Shown here in pieces: positions 1-9,347 of a stretch of 64,000 nt of DNA. The stretch comes from Anaerosporobacter mobilis DSM 15930. GTDB lineage: Bacteria; Bacillota; Clostridia; Lachnospirales; Lachnospiraceae. Within the stretch, counting starts at the first letter, position 1; the number at the start of each line of letters is the position of its first letter. The notes beneath the pieces are model-generated. The model saw only the letters and a program-made list of their open reading frames with translations. It ran no database searches and was not told the DNA's origin. The DNA lies in assembly GCF_900142955.1 (NCBI RefSeq), contig NZ_FRCP01000012.1, forward strand, positions 175,446 to 239,445, read 5' to 3'. Made by a program: the position numbers and the translations under genes.

Positions 1-2
1 GT

Positions 3-314
3 AAGAATGATATTGTAATGTCACCAGAAGTTGAGGAGGCAATGCTATCGTTAAGAAAATATATGTTTCGTAGTGTATATACGAATAAAGTAGCGAAAAG
101 CCAAGAAAAGAAAGCAGAAAACTTAGTGAAACAATTATTTGAATATTATGTAGAACATATGAATGAGTTACCAGAAGAGTATATTGAGATGATGGAGAAA
201 ACGAAAGAATCAGTAGAACAAGTTGTCTGTGATTACATAGCGGGAATGACGGATCGTTATGCAATAAGTAAATTTAAAGAATTAATGATTCCAGGTTCAT
301 GGGGAATCTATTAG
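3..314 (+). CDS. dgt: dGTP triphosphohydrolase, C-terminal fragment (runs in from upstream)
   Basis: This is the 3' end of a gene that enters from the left edge. The frame is open from base 3, and the first internal Met is at 18. The terminal 104 residues carry the 'DYIAGMTDRYAI' motif that closes HD-superfamily dGTPases, which hydrolyse dGTP to deoxyguanosine and triphosphate. The metal-binding HD region lies outside the window. The gene sits 22 bp before dnaG, and dgt-dnaG-rpoD is a common gene order in Clostridia, which supports the call. It could be a related HD phosphohydrolase, but the tail motif and the neighbours make dGTPase the best reading. Confidence 0.8.
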   Translation, partial: KNDIVMSPEVEEAMLSLRKYMFRSVYTNKVAKSQEKKAENLVKQLFEYYVEHMNELPEEYIEMMEKTKESVEQVVCDYIAGMTDRYAISKFKELMIPGSWGIY

Positions 315-336
315 CTTAGAAAGGAATGGCAATCTG

Positions 337-2109
337 ATGTATTACCCAGAGGATTTAGTTGAAGAGATTAGACAGAGAAATGACATAGTTGACGTTGTTT
401 CTGAGCACGTAAAGTTAAAGCGTACTGGAAATAATCATATGGGACTATGTCCGTTTCATAATGAAAAATCCCCTTCCTTTAGTGTTAGTGGACAAAAGCA
501 GATGTACCATTGCTTTGGTTGTGGAGTAGGAGGTAATGTATTCACATTTGTTATGGAATATGAGAACTATTCTTTTGTTGAAGCTCTTAAGTATCTTGCT
601 GAGAGAGTGAATATTACATTACCAGAACAAGAATATAGTGAAGAAGCGAAGAAGAAGAAGGATTTGAAAGGGCAGTTGTTAGAGATTAATCGACAGGCGG
701 CAAAGTATTTCTTCTATCAGTTAAAATCAGAACGCGGTACAATAGCATATGAGTATTTGACAAACCGTAAGCTCAGCGATGAAACGATTAGTAAGTTTGG
801 TCTTGGGTATTCTAATAAATATAGCAATGATTTATATCAGTATCTAAAACAATTAGGCTATAGTGATGAAATTCTAAAACAATCCGGATTGGTGTCCATT
901 GATGAAACAAAAGGAGCGTATGATAAGTTTTGGAACCGAGTTATGTTTCCTATTATGGACGTAAATAATCGAGTAATTGGATTCGGTGGTCGTGTTATGG
1001 GAGAGGGGGAACCCAAATACTTGAATTCACCTGAAACATTACTGTTTGACAAGAGTAGGAATTTATATGGTTTGAATGTAGCCAGAACATCAAGAAAGCA
1101 CAATATGCTTATCTGCGAAGGCTATATGGATGTTATCGCATTACATCAAGCAGGTTTTAACAATGCAGTTGCATCCTTAGGTACCGCTTTCACTGGCTTG
1201 CAAGCCAATTTGCTGAAACGTTATACGAGTGAGGTATTACTGACATACGATAGTGATGGTGCTGGTACGAAGGCAGCACTTAGAGCGATTCCTATATTGA
1301 AGGAAGCGGGGCTTAGTATTAAGGTTATTAATATGCAACCTTATAAGGATCCAGATGAGTTCATTAAGGCGCTAGGAGCCGACGAGTTCCAGAAGCGAAT
1401 TGATGAGGCCCAGAATAGTTTTTATTTTGAAATCGAAGTTTTGGAAAGAGATTATGATTTGAACGATCCGGAGCAAAAAACAAAGTTCTTTAATGAGGTT
1501 GCTAAGAAATTATTAGTATTCACAGAAGAAATTGAAAGAAATAATTATATCGAAGCAATGGATCGCAAATACCATGTAGGATTTGATAACCTTCGCAAAT
1601 TAGTGAATCATTATGGAGCTACATTGGTTCCTACGCAAACAGTCATTAAGAAGGTTCAGGAAAGAAGTAATAAGAGAGTTACAGCGGAAGATAGTATGAA
1701 ACAAGCTAGTAAATTACTATTGACCTGGATGATAGAAGATATCAGGTTATTCCAGAAATTAAATGGAGTAATTAGTGAGAAGGATTTTGACGGGGAATTG
1801 TATCAAACGGTTGCTAGAATGCTGTTTCAGCAGTATAAAGAGCAAGGACAAGTTATACCTGCAAAGATAATTAATCAATTTGAAAGTAAAGAAGAACAAA
1901 GTGAAGTAGCTTCTTTGTTTAGTACTACATTTCAAGAAGAGATGAGTATGCTTGAGAAAGAAAAGGCACTGAATGATTTAGTTTACCGTATTAAAAAATA
2001 TAGCTTAGATCTAAGAAGTAGGAATGTTACAGATATTGAGCAAATGCAAAGTTTAATAAAGGAACAGGTAGATTTACAAAAATTGCATATTTCTCTTATT
2101 GATGGTTAG
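337..2109 (+). CDS. dnaG: DNA primase
   Basis: Synthesises the RNA primers for lagging-strand replication, working with the replicative helicase. At 590 aa the protein has the usual length. A CHC2 zinc finger is visible near the N-terminus (C38, H41, C59, C62 in 'CPFH...CFGC'). The catalytic core follows, and the TOPRIM motifs are intact: 'CEGYMDV' (Glu near residue 261) and 'YDSDGAGT' (DxD near residue 305). The C-terminal ~170 residues form the helicase-interacting region, which is poorly conserved. The ATG start is preceded by 'aaagga' about 12 bases upstream. It lies between dgt and rpoD with short gaps (22 and 32 bp), so the three are probably co-transcribed as a macromolecular-synthesis operon. 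Confidence 0.97.
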   Translation: MYYPEDLVEEIRQRNDIVDVVSEHVKLKRTGNNHMGLCPFHNEKSPSFSVSGQKQMYHCFGCGVGGNVFTFVMEYENYSFVEALKYLAERVNITLPEQEYSEEAKKKKDLKGQLLEINRQAAKYFFYQLKSERGTIAYEYLTNRKLSDETISKFGLGYSNKYSNDLYQYLKQLGYSDEILKQSGLVSIDETKGAYDKFWNRVMFPIMDVNNRVIGFGGRVMGEGEPKYLNSPETLLFDKSRNLYGLNVARTSRKHNMLICEGYMDVIALHQAGFNNAVASLGTAFTGLQANLLKRYTSEVLLTYDSDGAGTKAALRAIPILKEAGLSIKVINMQPYKDPDEFIKALGADEFQKRIDEAQNSFYFEIEVLERDYDLNDPEQKTKFFNEVAKKLLVFTEEIERNNYIEAMDRKYHVGFDNLRKLVNHYGATLVPTQTVIKKVQERSNKRVTAEDSMKQASKLLLTWMIEDIRLFQKLNGVISEKDFDGELYQTVARMLFQQYKEQGQVIPAKIINQFESKEEQSEVASLFSTTFQEEMSMLEKEKALNDLVYRIKKYSLDLRSRNVTDIEQMQSLIKEQVDLQKLHISLIDG

Positions 2110-2141
2110 AATATTAACAGATTAGGAAGAGGTGGACTACT

Positions 2142-3263
2142 ATGGACGAAAATATGGCAAAGTTTGCGGAGAAATTAAAAGAACTCCTTGAATTTGCAAA
2201 ATCCAAGAAGAACGTTCTTGAATATCAGGAAATTAATGATTTTTTTGCCGACTTTGATATCGACGAAGAAAAGATTGAAAAAATCTATTCTTATCTTGAA
2301 AAAAATGGGGTTGACGTACTACGAATTACATCGAATGAGGAAGAAGAGGATATTGTTCCAGAAGATATCCTTCTAGAAGATAATGAGGAAATTGATGATC
2401 TTGAAAAAATTGATCTCTCAGTTCCAGAAGGCATTAGCGTAGAAGATCCGGTTCGTATGTATCTTAAGGAAATTGGTAAAGTACCACTACTTAACGCTGA
2501 TGAAGAGATACAGCTTGCTAAAAGAATGGAAGAAGGAGACGAGATGGCAAGAAAACGACTTGCAGAAGCAAATCTTCGTCTTGTTGTTAGTATTGCAAAA
2601 CGTTATGTAGGAAGAGGCATGCAGTTCCTTGATTTAATTCAGGAGGGTAATCTTGGACTTATAAAGGCTGTTGAAAAATTCGATTATACGAAAGGGTACA
2701 AGTTCAGTACGTATGCAACTTGGTGGATTCGTCAAGCAATAACAAGAGCAATTGCGGATCAGGCTAGGACGATTCGTATACCTGTTCATATGGTTGAGAC
2801 AATCAATAAGTTAATCAGAGTTCAGCGTCAATTGCTTCAAGAATTAGGAAGAGAACCACAACCAGAGGAAATTGCTAAGGTTATGAAGTTACCGGTAGAG
2901 AGAGTTCGTGAAATTCAAAAGATTTCTCAAGAACCTGTATCATTAGAGACACCAATTGGTGAGGAAGAAGATAGCCATCTTGGTGATTTTATTCAAGATG
3001 ATAATGTGCCGGTTCCAGCTGAGGCTGCAGCATTTACATTACTAAAAGAACAACTTGTAGAAGTACTAAGTACGTTAACTGAGAGGGAGCAAAAGGTACT
3101 ACGCTTACGTTTTGGTTTAGATGATGGTAGAGCTAGGACACTTGAAGAAGTCGGAAAAGAATTCAATGTAACAAGAGAAAGAATTCGTCAGATAGAAGCA
3201 AAAGCCCTTCGTAAGCTCCGTCATCCAAGCAGAAGTAGAAAACTAAAGGATTATCTAGAATAG
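2142..3263 (+). CDS. rpoD: RNA polymerase primary sigma factor (sigma A)
   Basis: Housekeeping sigma factor that directs RNA polymerase to -35/-10 promoters. The 373-aa protein has a short acidic region 1.1. Region 1.2 follows ('DPVRMYLKEIGKVPLL'), then region 2 with the -10 recognition and melting helix ('KFSTYATWWIRQAITRAI'), region 3, and region 4.2 with the -35 helix ('VTRERIRQIEAKALRKLR'). The start has 'aagaggtgg' upstream. It ends at a hairpin plus T-run, consistent with the end of the dgt-dnaG-rpoD operon. Nothing is truncated. The many TTGACA/TATAAT-type promoters seen elsewhere in the window are the sites this protein should read. Confidence 0.98.
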   Translation: MDENMAKFAEKLKELLEFAKSKKNVLEYQEINDFFADFDIDEEKIEKIYSYLEKNGVDVLRITSNEEEEDIVPEDILLEDNEEIDDLEKIDLSVPEGISVEDPVRMYLKEIGKVPLLNADEEIQLAKRMEEGDEMARKRLAEANLRLVVSIAKRYVGRGMQFLDLIQEGNLGLIKAVEKFDYTKGYKFSTYATWWIRQAITRAIADQARTIRIPVHMVETINKLIRVQRQLLQELGREPQPEEIAKVMKLPVERVREIQKISQEPVSLETPIGEEEDSHLGDFIQDDNVPVPAEAAAFTLLKEQLVEVLSTLTEREQKVLRLRFGLDDGRARTLEEVGKEFNVTRERIRQIEAKALRKLRHPSRSRKLKDYLE

Positions 3264-3279
3264 AATAAACAGGTATAAC

Positions 3280-3320
3280 AAAGCCAAAGATGAATCTGAA
3301 CCTTCATCCCAGGCTTTTTT
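3280..3320 (+). terminator. Intrinsic terminator after rpoD
   Basis: Outer arms 'aaagcc' and 'ggcttt' enclose a second stem (gatgaa/ttcatc) and are followed by a T-rich tract, just past the rpoD stop. Confidence 0.8.
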
Positions 3321-3362
3321 GTTTTCTGGATTTTCCTCCTATTGGTGTGAAAGAAACTATTC

Positions 3363-3391
3363 TTTACTGTATTTAGTAAAAGTGATACTAT
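3363..3391 (+). promoter_or_regulatory. Sigma-A promoter with overlapping inverted repeat, before LysR gene
   Basis: -35 TTTACT (3363-3368), 17-bp spacer, -10 TACTAT (3386-3391). The -35 box is the left half of an inverted repeat, TTTACT-6 nt-AGTAAA (3363-3380). That has the size and symmetry of a LysR binding site, so autoregulation is a reasonable inference. Confidence 0.55.
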
Positions 3392-3456
3392 GTTATAGAG
3401 TATTATAAGCGTTGCTTGTGACGTTTACAGGGTAGAATTAGAAAGGGGGAAATATA

Positions 3457-4368
3457 GTGACTCTTCGTCATCTGAAATTATTTATAGAAGTGGCTGATAC
3501 AGGAAAGATGAGTTTGGCTGCAGCAAAGTATTATATCTCTCAACCCACAGTAAGTCAGGCCATAAGAGAACTTGAAGAATATTATAATGTATTATTGTTT
3601 GAGAGATTATCTAAGAAATTATACATTACAAAAGATGGGGAAAAACTACTTCGGTATGCAAGAACAGTAGTACAAACATTTGATGAATTAGAAGAGAGAA
3701 TGTTTGATCGTAAGCATACTCAAACATTACGTATTGGCGCAACTATTACAGTAGCTAACAGTCTAATTACAGATATCGCTGCGACTATGGCAATCAAATC
3801 ACCAGATACGCAGGTTAATGTATATACGGATAACACCAGAGGGATTGTAAGTAGAATATTAAGATCAGAATTAGATATTGCATTAGTAGAAGGAGAAGTG
3901 AAAAGCTTAGATATTGTTTCTATACCTTGTATAGAGGATATTCTAGTTTTAGTATGTAGTCCAAATCATCGATTTGCTAAGATGGATATCATACCAATTG
4001 AAGAATTGGTGAACGAGAATTTTATTGTGCGTGAACTAGGTAGTGGTACAAGAGAATTATTCGAATCTAGTATGGCACAGATGAAGAGTAGAGTTACTAT
4101 AGGTTGGGAATGTAACACGCCAGAGGTTATGAAGAAAGCAGTTGCGAATAATCTTGGTGTATCTGTTATGTCCGTTCGTTTGGTGAGGGATGAAATTGAG
4201 AATCAAACTTTATGTGCTAGATTAGTTAAGGGCTGCAATTGGAGCCGACAATTTAGTGTTATATACCACAAAGATAAATATATGACAGAATCTATGCGAG
4301 CTATAATGGAGATTATAAAGGCAATTGAGCCCTTAGAATCTATAAAAAGTTTAATTAAGATGGTTTAA
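3457..4368 (+). CDS. LysR-family transcriptional regulator
   Basis: A 303-aa LysR regulator: the N-terminal winged helix-turn-helix covers about residues 1-60 ('AAAKYYISQPTVSQAIRELE') and is followed by a two-lobed substrate-binding-type effector domain. The start is GTG with a very strong 'gaaaggggg' about 7 bases upstream. The overall look (MTLRHLKLFIEV..., 'TIGWECNTPEVMKKAVANNLGVSVMS') is that of the CysL/CysB-like branch, but the ligand cannot be read from the sequence. The gene stands alone between the rpoD terminator and trmK, with no divergent partner to suggest a target. An inverted repeat over its own promoter suggests self-control. Confidence 0.9.
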   Translation: MTLRHLKLFIEVADTGKMSLAAAKYYISQPTVSQAIRELEEYYNVLLFERLSKKLYITKDGEKLLRYARTVVQTFDELEERMFDRKHTQTLRIGATITVANSLITDIAATMAIKSPDTQVNVYTDNTRGIVSRILRSELDIALVEGEVKSLDIVSIPCIEDILVLVCSPNHRFAKMDIIPIEELVNENFIVRELGSGTRELFESSMAQMKSRVTIGWECNTPEVMKKAVANNLGVSVMSVRLVRDEIENQTLCARLVKGCNWSRQFSVIYHKDKYMTESMRAIMEIIKAIEPLESIKSLIKMV

Positions 4369-4596
4369 TTAAACAAATTGTGTATCAGATTAACGAATTA
4401 TAATAGATATATCATAATAATAACTGGAAATGAATAATAATTTAGTAATAAAACTAAAAATACTAGAAATTCAAGATAAATTAATATAGAATAAATGGAA
4501 CTTTTCCTACATAAGTGTTATAATAATGGTAATTACATGGAATATTACAAGTGTAATGAATGCAAGGGAAAAGGTGCCAGTTTGAAGAGGTACGAG

Positions 4597-5298
4597 ATGC
4601 AAATATCAAAAAGACTTGGTGCAGCAGTTGCACTAGTAACTAAGAATAATCGTGTAGCAGATATAGGATGTGATCATGCATATACATCAATATATCTTGT
4701 GGAAAATAAAATTGCTTCCAAAGTAATCGCATGCGATATAAACAAAGGACCACTACAACGCGCAAAAGAGAATATTGCTAGGTATGGTTACAGTTCTATC
4801 ATTGAGACTAGATTGTCAGATGGTGCTAAGAAGATAGAGCCTGGTGAAGTTGATACACTACTTGTCTCAGGAATGGGTGGTGGACTGGTAGTTAAGATAT
4901 TATCGGATAGTAAAGAAGTAGTGGAGTCTTGTTCTGAATTAATCTTACAACCACAATCAGAAATCTTTCTGGTAAGAAAATACCTCCATGAGATTGGTTA
5001 TCAGATTACAGATGAGAATATGGTTATAGATGAAGGAAAATATTACGTGATGATGCGTGCAACAAAGGCAGAAGGTCATCAAAGATATTCTGATGAAGTG
5101 TGTTATCAATATGGTGCCTTATTACTCAAGAATAAGAATGAGATTTTATATCAGTTCTTGAACAAAGAAAAAGGAACCTATGAGGGAATATTGCATAAGT
5201 TACTTAAGATGCAAACAGAACATTCGAAGAAGAGAGAAGATGAAGTAAAACAACAATTAGAATATATAGTAGAAGGATTACGATATTATGAAATGTAG
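4597..5298 (+). CDS. trmK: tRNA (adenine22-N1)-methyltransferase
   Basis: SAM-dependent methyltransferase of the TrmK/YqfN family, which makes m1A22 in tRNA. The sequence begins 'MQISKRLGAAVALV', and the SAM-binding motif 'VADIGCDHAYTSIYL' follows, both typical of the family. The later 'LSDGAKKIEPGEVDTLLVSGMGGGL' is the second family signature. An open frame extends upstream to 4495, but family members start only a few residues before the 'SKRL' motif. ATG 4597 has 'gaagagg' six bases upstream, while TTG 4582 is an alternative. The gene overlaps the next one by 11 bp; the trmK-nif3 pairing is common in Firmicutes, often downstream of rpoD. Confidence 0.9.
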   Translation: MQISKRLGAAVALVTKNNRVADIGCDHAYTSIYLVENKIASKVIACDINKGPLQRAKENIARYGYSSIIETRLSDGAKKIEPGEVDTLLVSGMGGGLVVKILSDSKEVVESCSELILQPQSEIFLVRKYLHEIGYQITDENMVIDEGKYYVMMRATKAEGHQRYSDEVCYQYGALLLKNKNEILYQFLNKEKGTYEGILHKLLKMQTEHSKKREDEVKQQLEYIVEGLRYYEM

Positions 5299-6061
5299 AG
5301 ATTTGATAAAACAACTAGAGACAATAGCACCTGTTCATTATGCAGAAAAATGGGACAATGTTGGATTGATTGTAGGGGATGAAGAACAGCAAGTGAACAA
5401 AGTACTTATAGCCCTAGATCCATCTACAGAAGTAATTGAACAGGCGATTGAACAACAATGTGATATGATAATAACCCACCACCCGTTGATTTTTTCACCG
5501 ATGAAGAAAATCACAAGCAATGACTTTATTGGTAGACGAATCCTGAATATGATGAATCATTCCATAGCATATTACGCGATGCATACCAATATGGATATTG
5601 CTATAATGGCGGATGAAGCAGCAGCTATGATAGGACTAAAGGATACTATCGCATTAGAACCGATAGAATCTAATAACCTACATGTTGGAATTGGACGTTT
5701 TGGTAAGCTAACTAGGACAATAACTTTACTGGATTTAGCTAACGAGGTGAAAAAACAGTTTCATCTTGATGGGGTCCGTGTAGTTGGGGAATTAACCAAA
5801 GATATTAAAACGGTTGCAATATCTACAGGTTCAGGAGAAGATTTTATTGAACATGCCATAGAGAGAGGGGCGGATGTTCTTATAACAGGTGATATAAGAC
5901 ATCATAAAGCGCTTGATGCGATTGAGAGAAATCTTTGTATCATTGATGCTGGACACTATGGCACAGAGCGATTCATGGTTGAATGGCTAGCTGCTCATCT
6001 TGATGTGAGTAACGTTACTGCTATGGTGGCAAAGGAGCAATCACCTTTTAAAAATATATAG
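5288..6061 (+). CDS. Nif3-like dinuclear metal centre protein
   Basis: A 257-aa member of the NIF3/YqfO family. Metal ligands are visible: 'HHPLIF' (H64, H65), 'HTNMD' and a C-terminal 'DAGHYGTE'. Family structures show a toroidal hexamer with a two-metal site, and some databases label members GTP cyclohydrolase type 2-like, but the physiological reaction is unsettled. This copy has the short architecture, without the inserted PII-like domain found in Bacillus YqfO. It overlaps trmK by 11 bp and so is translationally coupled to it. It is followed after 12 bp by the kinase-like gene, suggesting one transcript for all three. Confidence 0.88.
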   Translation: MKCRDLIKQLETIAPVHYAEKWDNVGLIVGDEEQQVNKVLIALDPSTEVIEQAIEQQCDMIITHHPLIFSPMKKITSNDFIGRRILNMMNHSIAYYAMHTNMDIAIMADEAAAMIGLKDTIALEPIESNNLHVGIGRFGKLTRTITLLDLANEVKKQFHLDGVRVVGELTKDIKTVAISTGSGEDFIEHAIERGADVLITGDIRHHKALDAIERNLCIIDAGHYGTERFMVEWLAAHLDVSNVTAMVAKEQSPFKNI

Positions 6062-6073
6062 AGGAGATTATAT

Positions 6074-7735
6074 ATGAGTATAAATGTAATTATTAATGGA
6101 GAGACCAAAGTTTACGAAGAAAATACTAGTCTATTGGAGATAAGCAAAGATTTTCAAAAAGACTATCAAGAGGATATTATTCTTGCATTTGTTGATAACA
6201 AACTTAGAGAATTATTCAAAACAGTTACCAAAGACTGTACCGTGCGATTTGTGACTACAAAAGATTCTGCTGGTAGAAAAACATACAAAAGAGGTATGAC
6301 ACTGGTGCTTCTAAAGGCAATTCATGATGAAATAGGAAATCTGAATGTAGAAAAAGTACTGGTAGAGTATTCAATAGGATCCGGTTATTACTGCGAGATT
6401 AAATCAGATGCTATATTAGATGAAGCATTAATTGAGAGAATTGAAGCACGTATGAGAAAAATCATAGCAGATGATATACCATTCCAAAAGAGAAGTATTA
6501 CAACGGATGAAGCAATAGAGTTATTCAAAAATTACCGTATGTATGACAAAGAAAAATTATTCCGTTATCGACGTGTATCGAAAGCGAATATCTATAAACT
6601 TGGTGGATTTGAAGATTATTTCTATGGGTATATGCCACCGAGAACTGGCATGTTACAATATTTCAAATTATATAAATACGATGATGGGTTAATTATGCAA
6701 TTACCTAGTGATGAAGATCCAAGAGTGGTACCACCGTTTGAGCCAAGACACAAGCTTTTCGGAGTTTTAAAAGAATCGAATCGTTGGGGCAATACGATGA
6801 AAATCGAAACGGTTGGAGCACTTAATGATGTAATCTGTAAGGGTGGAATTAATGATTTAATCCTTGTTCAAGAGGCACTTCAAGAAAAGAAAATTGGTGA
6901 GATAGCAGAGCAGATTGTAGCGAATCGAACCAATAAATTTATTATGATTTCTGGTCCATCTTCATCTGGTAAAACAACTTTTTCACATCGTTTATCCATT
7001 GAACTTCGAACACATGGAATGAACCCGTTACCAATCGCTCTAGATAATTACTTTGTAGATCGTATGAATACACCTTTAGATGCAGAGGGTAATCCTAACT
7101 TTGAATGTTTAGAAGCAATTGATATAGAACAATTCAACAATGATATGATGAAGCTATTGAATGGGGAACGAGTTGAGTTACCATCCTACAACTTCAAGTT
7201 AGGTAAACGTGAATATAAAGGAAACTATCAACAACTTGGTGAGGATGATATATTAGTTATTGAAGGCATTCATGGTTTGAATGATAAGTTGTCACATTCT
7301 CTTCCAAAAGAAAGTAAATTCAAGATCTACATAAGTGCTTTAACGCAGTTGAATATCGATGAGCATAATCGTATTCCAACAACTGATGGTAGATTGATAC
7401 GAAGAATGGTAAGAGATGCAAGAACAAGAGGAATTGCAGCAAAAGATACAATAGCAATGTGGGCATCGGTTCGAAGAGGAGAAGAAGAGAATATCTTCCC
7501 ATTCCAAGAAGAAGCAGACGTCATGTTCAATTCGGCGCTAATCTATGAGTTAGCAATTCTTAAACTATACGCGGAGCCAATTCTATTTGGGATTGACCGT
7601 GAATGTACAGAATATGTAGAAGCAAAACGCCTATTAAAATTCTTAGATTATTTCATCGGTGTTAGCCCAGAAGAAGTACCACGTAATTCTATAATACGTG
7701 AATTCGTTGGGGGAAGTTATTTTAAAGTAGATTAA
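6074..7735 (+). CDS. TGS-domain nucleoside/uridine kinase-like protein
   Basis: A 553-aa protein combining an N-terminal TGS-like domain (about residues 1-60), a middle part resembling the threonyl-tRNA synthetase second additional domain, and a C-terminal P-loop kinase of the uridine kinase/phosphoribulokinase superfamily. The Walker A is 'SGPSSSGKTTFSHRL' (about residues 293-307). 'LDNYFVDRMNTP' and 'IEGIHGLND' match the uridine kinase substrate and Walker B regions. This fusion is widespread in Clostridia and Bacteroides, and its substrate is not established. The start has 'gaggag' upstream. It lies 12 bp after the Nif3 gene and ends at a strong bidirectional hairpin shared with the oppositely transcribed RNase P RNA gene. 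Confidence 0.85.
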   Translation: MSINVIINGETKVYEENTSLLEISKDFQKDYQEDIILAFVDNKLRELFKTVTKDCTVRFVTTKDSAGRKTYKRGMTLVLLKAIHDEIGNLNVEKVLVEYSIGSGYYCEIKSDAILDEALIERIEARMRKIIADDIPFQKRSITTDEAIELFKNYRMYDKEKLFRYRRVSKANIYKLGGFEDYFYGYMPPRTGMLQYFKLYKYDDGLIMQLPSDEDPRVVPPFEPRHKLFGVLKESNRWGNTMKIETVGALNDVICKGGINDLILVQEALQEKKIGEIAEQIVANRTNKFIMISGPSSSGKTTFSHRLSIELRTHGMNPLPIALDNYFVDRMNTPLDAEGNPNFECLEAIDIEQFNNDMMKLLNGERVELPSYNFKLGKREYKGNYQQLGEDDILVIEGIHGLNDKLSHSLPKESKFKIYISALTQLNIDEHNRIPTTDGRLIRRMVRDARTRGIAAKDTIAMWASVRRGEEENIFPFQEEADVMFNSALIYELAILKLYAEPILFGIDRECTEYVEAKRLLKFLDYFIGVSPEEVPRNSIIREFVGGSYFKVD

Positions 7736-7761
7736 GAGAAGTTCCCGAGAACGGTCGTAAT

Positions 7762-7808
7762 AAAAAAGTAACTGTTCAAATCATTGAGAGAATGAGCAGT
7801 TACTTTTA
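7762..7808. terminator. Bidirectional terminator between kinase gene and rnpB
   Basis: Complementary arms 'aaagtaactg' and 'cagttacttt' flank a ~20-nt loop, with A-runs on one side and T-runs on the other. It can serve the plus-strand kinase gene and the minus-strand RNase P RNA. Confidence 0.8.
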
Positions 7809-7835
7809 TAGTAATGAAATATATTCTTATTATTC

Positions 7836-8187
7836 ATGTGAGCAGCACTATAAGCCGAGTTCTGTATTAGATGATTATCTATCTAGTCTTACTGTTACCA
7901 GTAAGATCAAGCGACCAACCCGAAAGCACGGCGGGCAACCGTATCGCTCTCCATTCGGTCTTGCTTCGAGTGGGGTTTACATAGCCATTCTTGTTACCAA
8001 GAATGCGGTAGTCTCTTACGCTACCTTTCCATCCTTACCAAACGAATTTGGCGGTATATCTCTGTTGCACTAGCCTTGGAGTCACCTCCACCGGACGTTA
8101 TCCGGCACCCTGCCCTGTGAAGCCCGGACTTTCCTCACCTAAGACCTTTCGGTGCTAATAGGCGCAATCATCTGTGCTACTCACAAG
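7836..8187 (-). ncRNA. rnpB: RNase P RNA, bacterial type A
   Basis: Catalytic RNA that removes 5' leaders from pre-tRNA. Reading the minus strand from about 8187, the conserved 5' core 'gaggaaagtccgggcttc' (P4/CR-I region), 'agggcagggtgccggataac' and 'ggtggaggtgactccaagg' appear in the expected order. Near the 3' end, 'acagaactcggcttata' is the second half of the universal core. The ends pair as P1: GTGAGTAGCAC (8184-8174) with GTGCTGCTCAC (7848-7838), with a G-U pair. Length is about 350 nt. A 93-codon open frame on the other strand is a chance ORF. The gene has its own promoter and a terminator shared with the gene opposite. Confidence 0.95.
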
Positions 8188-8192
8188 GATAT

Positions 8193-8221
8193 ATTCTATC
8201 ATGAATAAGACAAGTTGTAAA
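8193..8221 (-). promoter_or_regulatory. rnpB promoter
   Basis: On the minus strand: -35 TTTACA (8221-8216), 17-bp spacer, -10 TAGAAT (8198-8193). This places the first base near 8186, exactly where the P1 helix begins. The remainder of the gap to 8443 is A+T-rich with no other clear element. Confidence 0.75.
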
Positions 8222-8443
8222 TTAAAAATCATAATTTATATCCAGAAAATTAAACCAAAGAAATACTTGTATTAAATTTCATACAATAAAAATGTAAGTT
8301 TTTAACATTTTATCTAGAATTTGGACATATATATATAAGCGGGATGTTATTTGGTAGTAAGTAATTAATACATACTATTATAGATTATATGCAGAATTAT
8401 ATTTTATAAAATGTGACCATTTGGGGACAAAGGAGGAGAAATT

Positions 8444-9190
8444 ATGAATTTATTACAAACACCTTTAACTTTACTGGAAATTGAGCGACTACTTGAAAAG
8501 GAGCTTAGAGATGAAGAGAAAGATTACCGAATTATTGGTGATTTAGAACTTACTTATGAGGAGTTTTGTTTCCTTTCGCTGAAAGCAAAGGGGCTTCAGC
8601 GATATGAGAATGATTTGGCTATAATTGAGAAGTACAGATTTGTTACTTTAGTCACGTGGGTATTTTCAATGCGTTATGCAAACATAGAAAAGGAAAGTTA
8701 TGAAGCTATGTATAACAAGGTTAATAAGTTACAGCAACATACGATGAGAAAGACGATTCATGTTATAGCGGGAACGTTTGAAGAGTATGGAATTAATACA
8801 TATGGATTAGACATCTATTCGTTAGAAGGATTATTTGCATTGATTGGAATACATGCGGGAATCCCGAATAAAGCGCATAATCGATTATTTAATATATTAG
8901 AGGAATCTTTAAATTATAAAGATATGAATCGATTTGAACAGCAGTTAATGCTAGATTTAGAACCTAGAATGACAGTAATATATAATTATATGGAAGAAGA
9001 TACGAAGAAAAAGTTGTTCCATGAAACAAGAGAGATTTTTATTGATTGTAGAATGAATAATCTATCACTTGAAGAATTAAAAGAAAAATATGTATATGCA
9101 TCAAAAAGCATATTAAATAGCCTTGTTTGTTGGTGTGAAGAGTTAGAATATTATCAAAATCAAAAAGAAATTATAGCCTTGTATAAATGA
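8444..9190 (+). CDS. Hypothetical protein
   Basis: I do not recognise this 248-aa protein. It is predicted soluble, highly charged and mostly alpha-helical, with many Glu/Lys/Tyr residues and no signal peptide or membrane segment. No catalytic motif stands out. The ATG has an excellent 'aaaggaggag' 8 bases upstream, so it is very probably translated. It is monocistronic: rnpB lies behind it on the other strand, and a perfect 19-bp hairpin follows. A possible promoter (TTGGAC near 8322) precedes it. Confidence 0.75.
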   Translation: MNLLQTPLTLLEIERLLEKELRDEEKDYRIIGDLELTYEEFCFLSLKAKGLQRYENDLAIIEKYRFVTLVTWVFSMRYANIEKESYEAMYNKVNKLQQHTMRKTIHVIAGTFEEYGINTYGLDIYSLEGLFALIGIHAGIPNKAHNRLFNILEESLNYKDMNRFEQQLMLDLEPRMTVIYNYMEEDTKKKLFHETREIFIDCRMNNLSLEELKEKYVYASKSILNSLVCWCEELEYYQNQKEIIALYK

Positions 9191-9262
9191 TATAAGTTAA
9201 TAGGTCTATGATATGTAACCAATATGTTAGACTAGCAGGATTATCGAATTAATTATAGGACT

Positions 9263-9308
9263 AAAAGGCTCAAATAGCAAAAGGGATATTTGCTATTTGA
9301 GCCTTTTT
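9263..9308. terminator. Bidirectional terminator
   Basis: A perfect 19-bp inverted repeat (9263-9281 with 9289-9307) and a 7-nt loop, with A4 before and T5 after. It separates the convergent 8444-9190 and 9348-11243 genes. Confidence 0.92.
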
Positions 9309-9347
9309 CCGGTCTATTGAGAGTTATTATAGAGAAACTCTTGAAGG

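Noticed and set aside
7792..8073. 93-codon open frame on the plus strand
   Set aside because: It is antisense to RNase P RNA, has no ribosome site, and its sequence is explained by conserved RNA structure.
9244..9347. Small gene between 8444-9190 and the FliK-like gene
   Set aside because: The space is filled by a bidirectional terminator; no start with a ribosome site.
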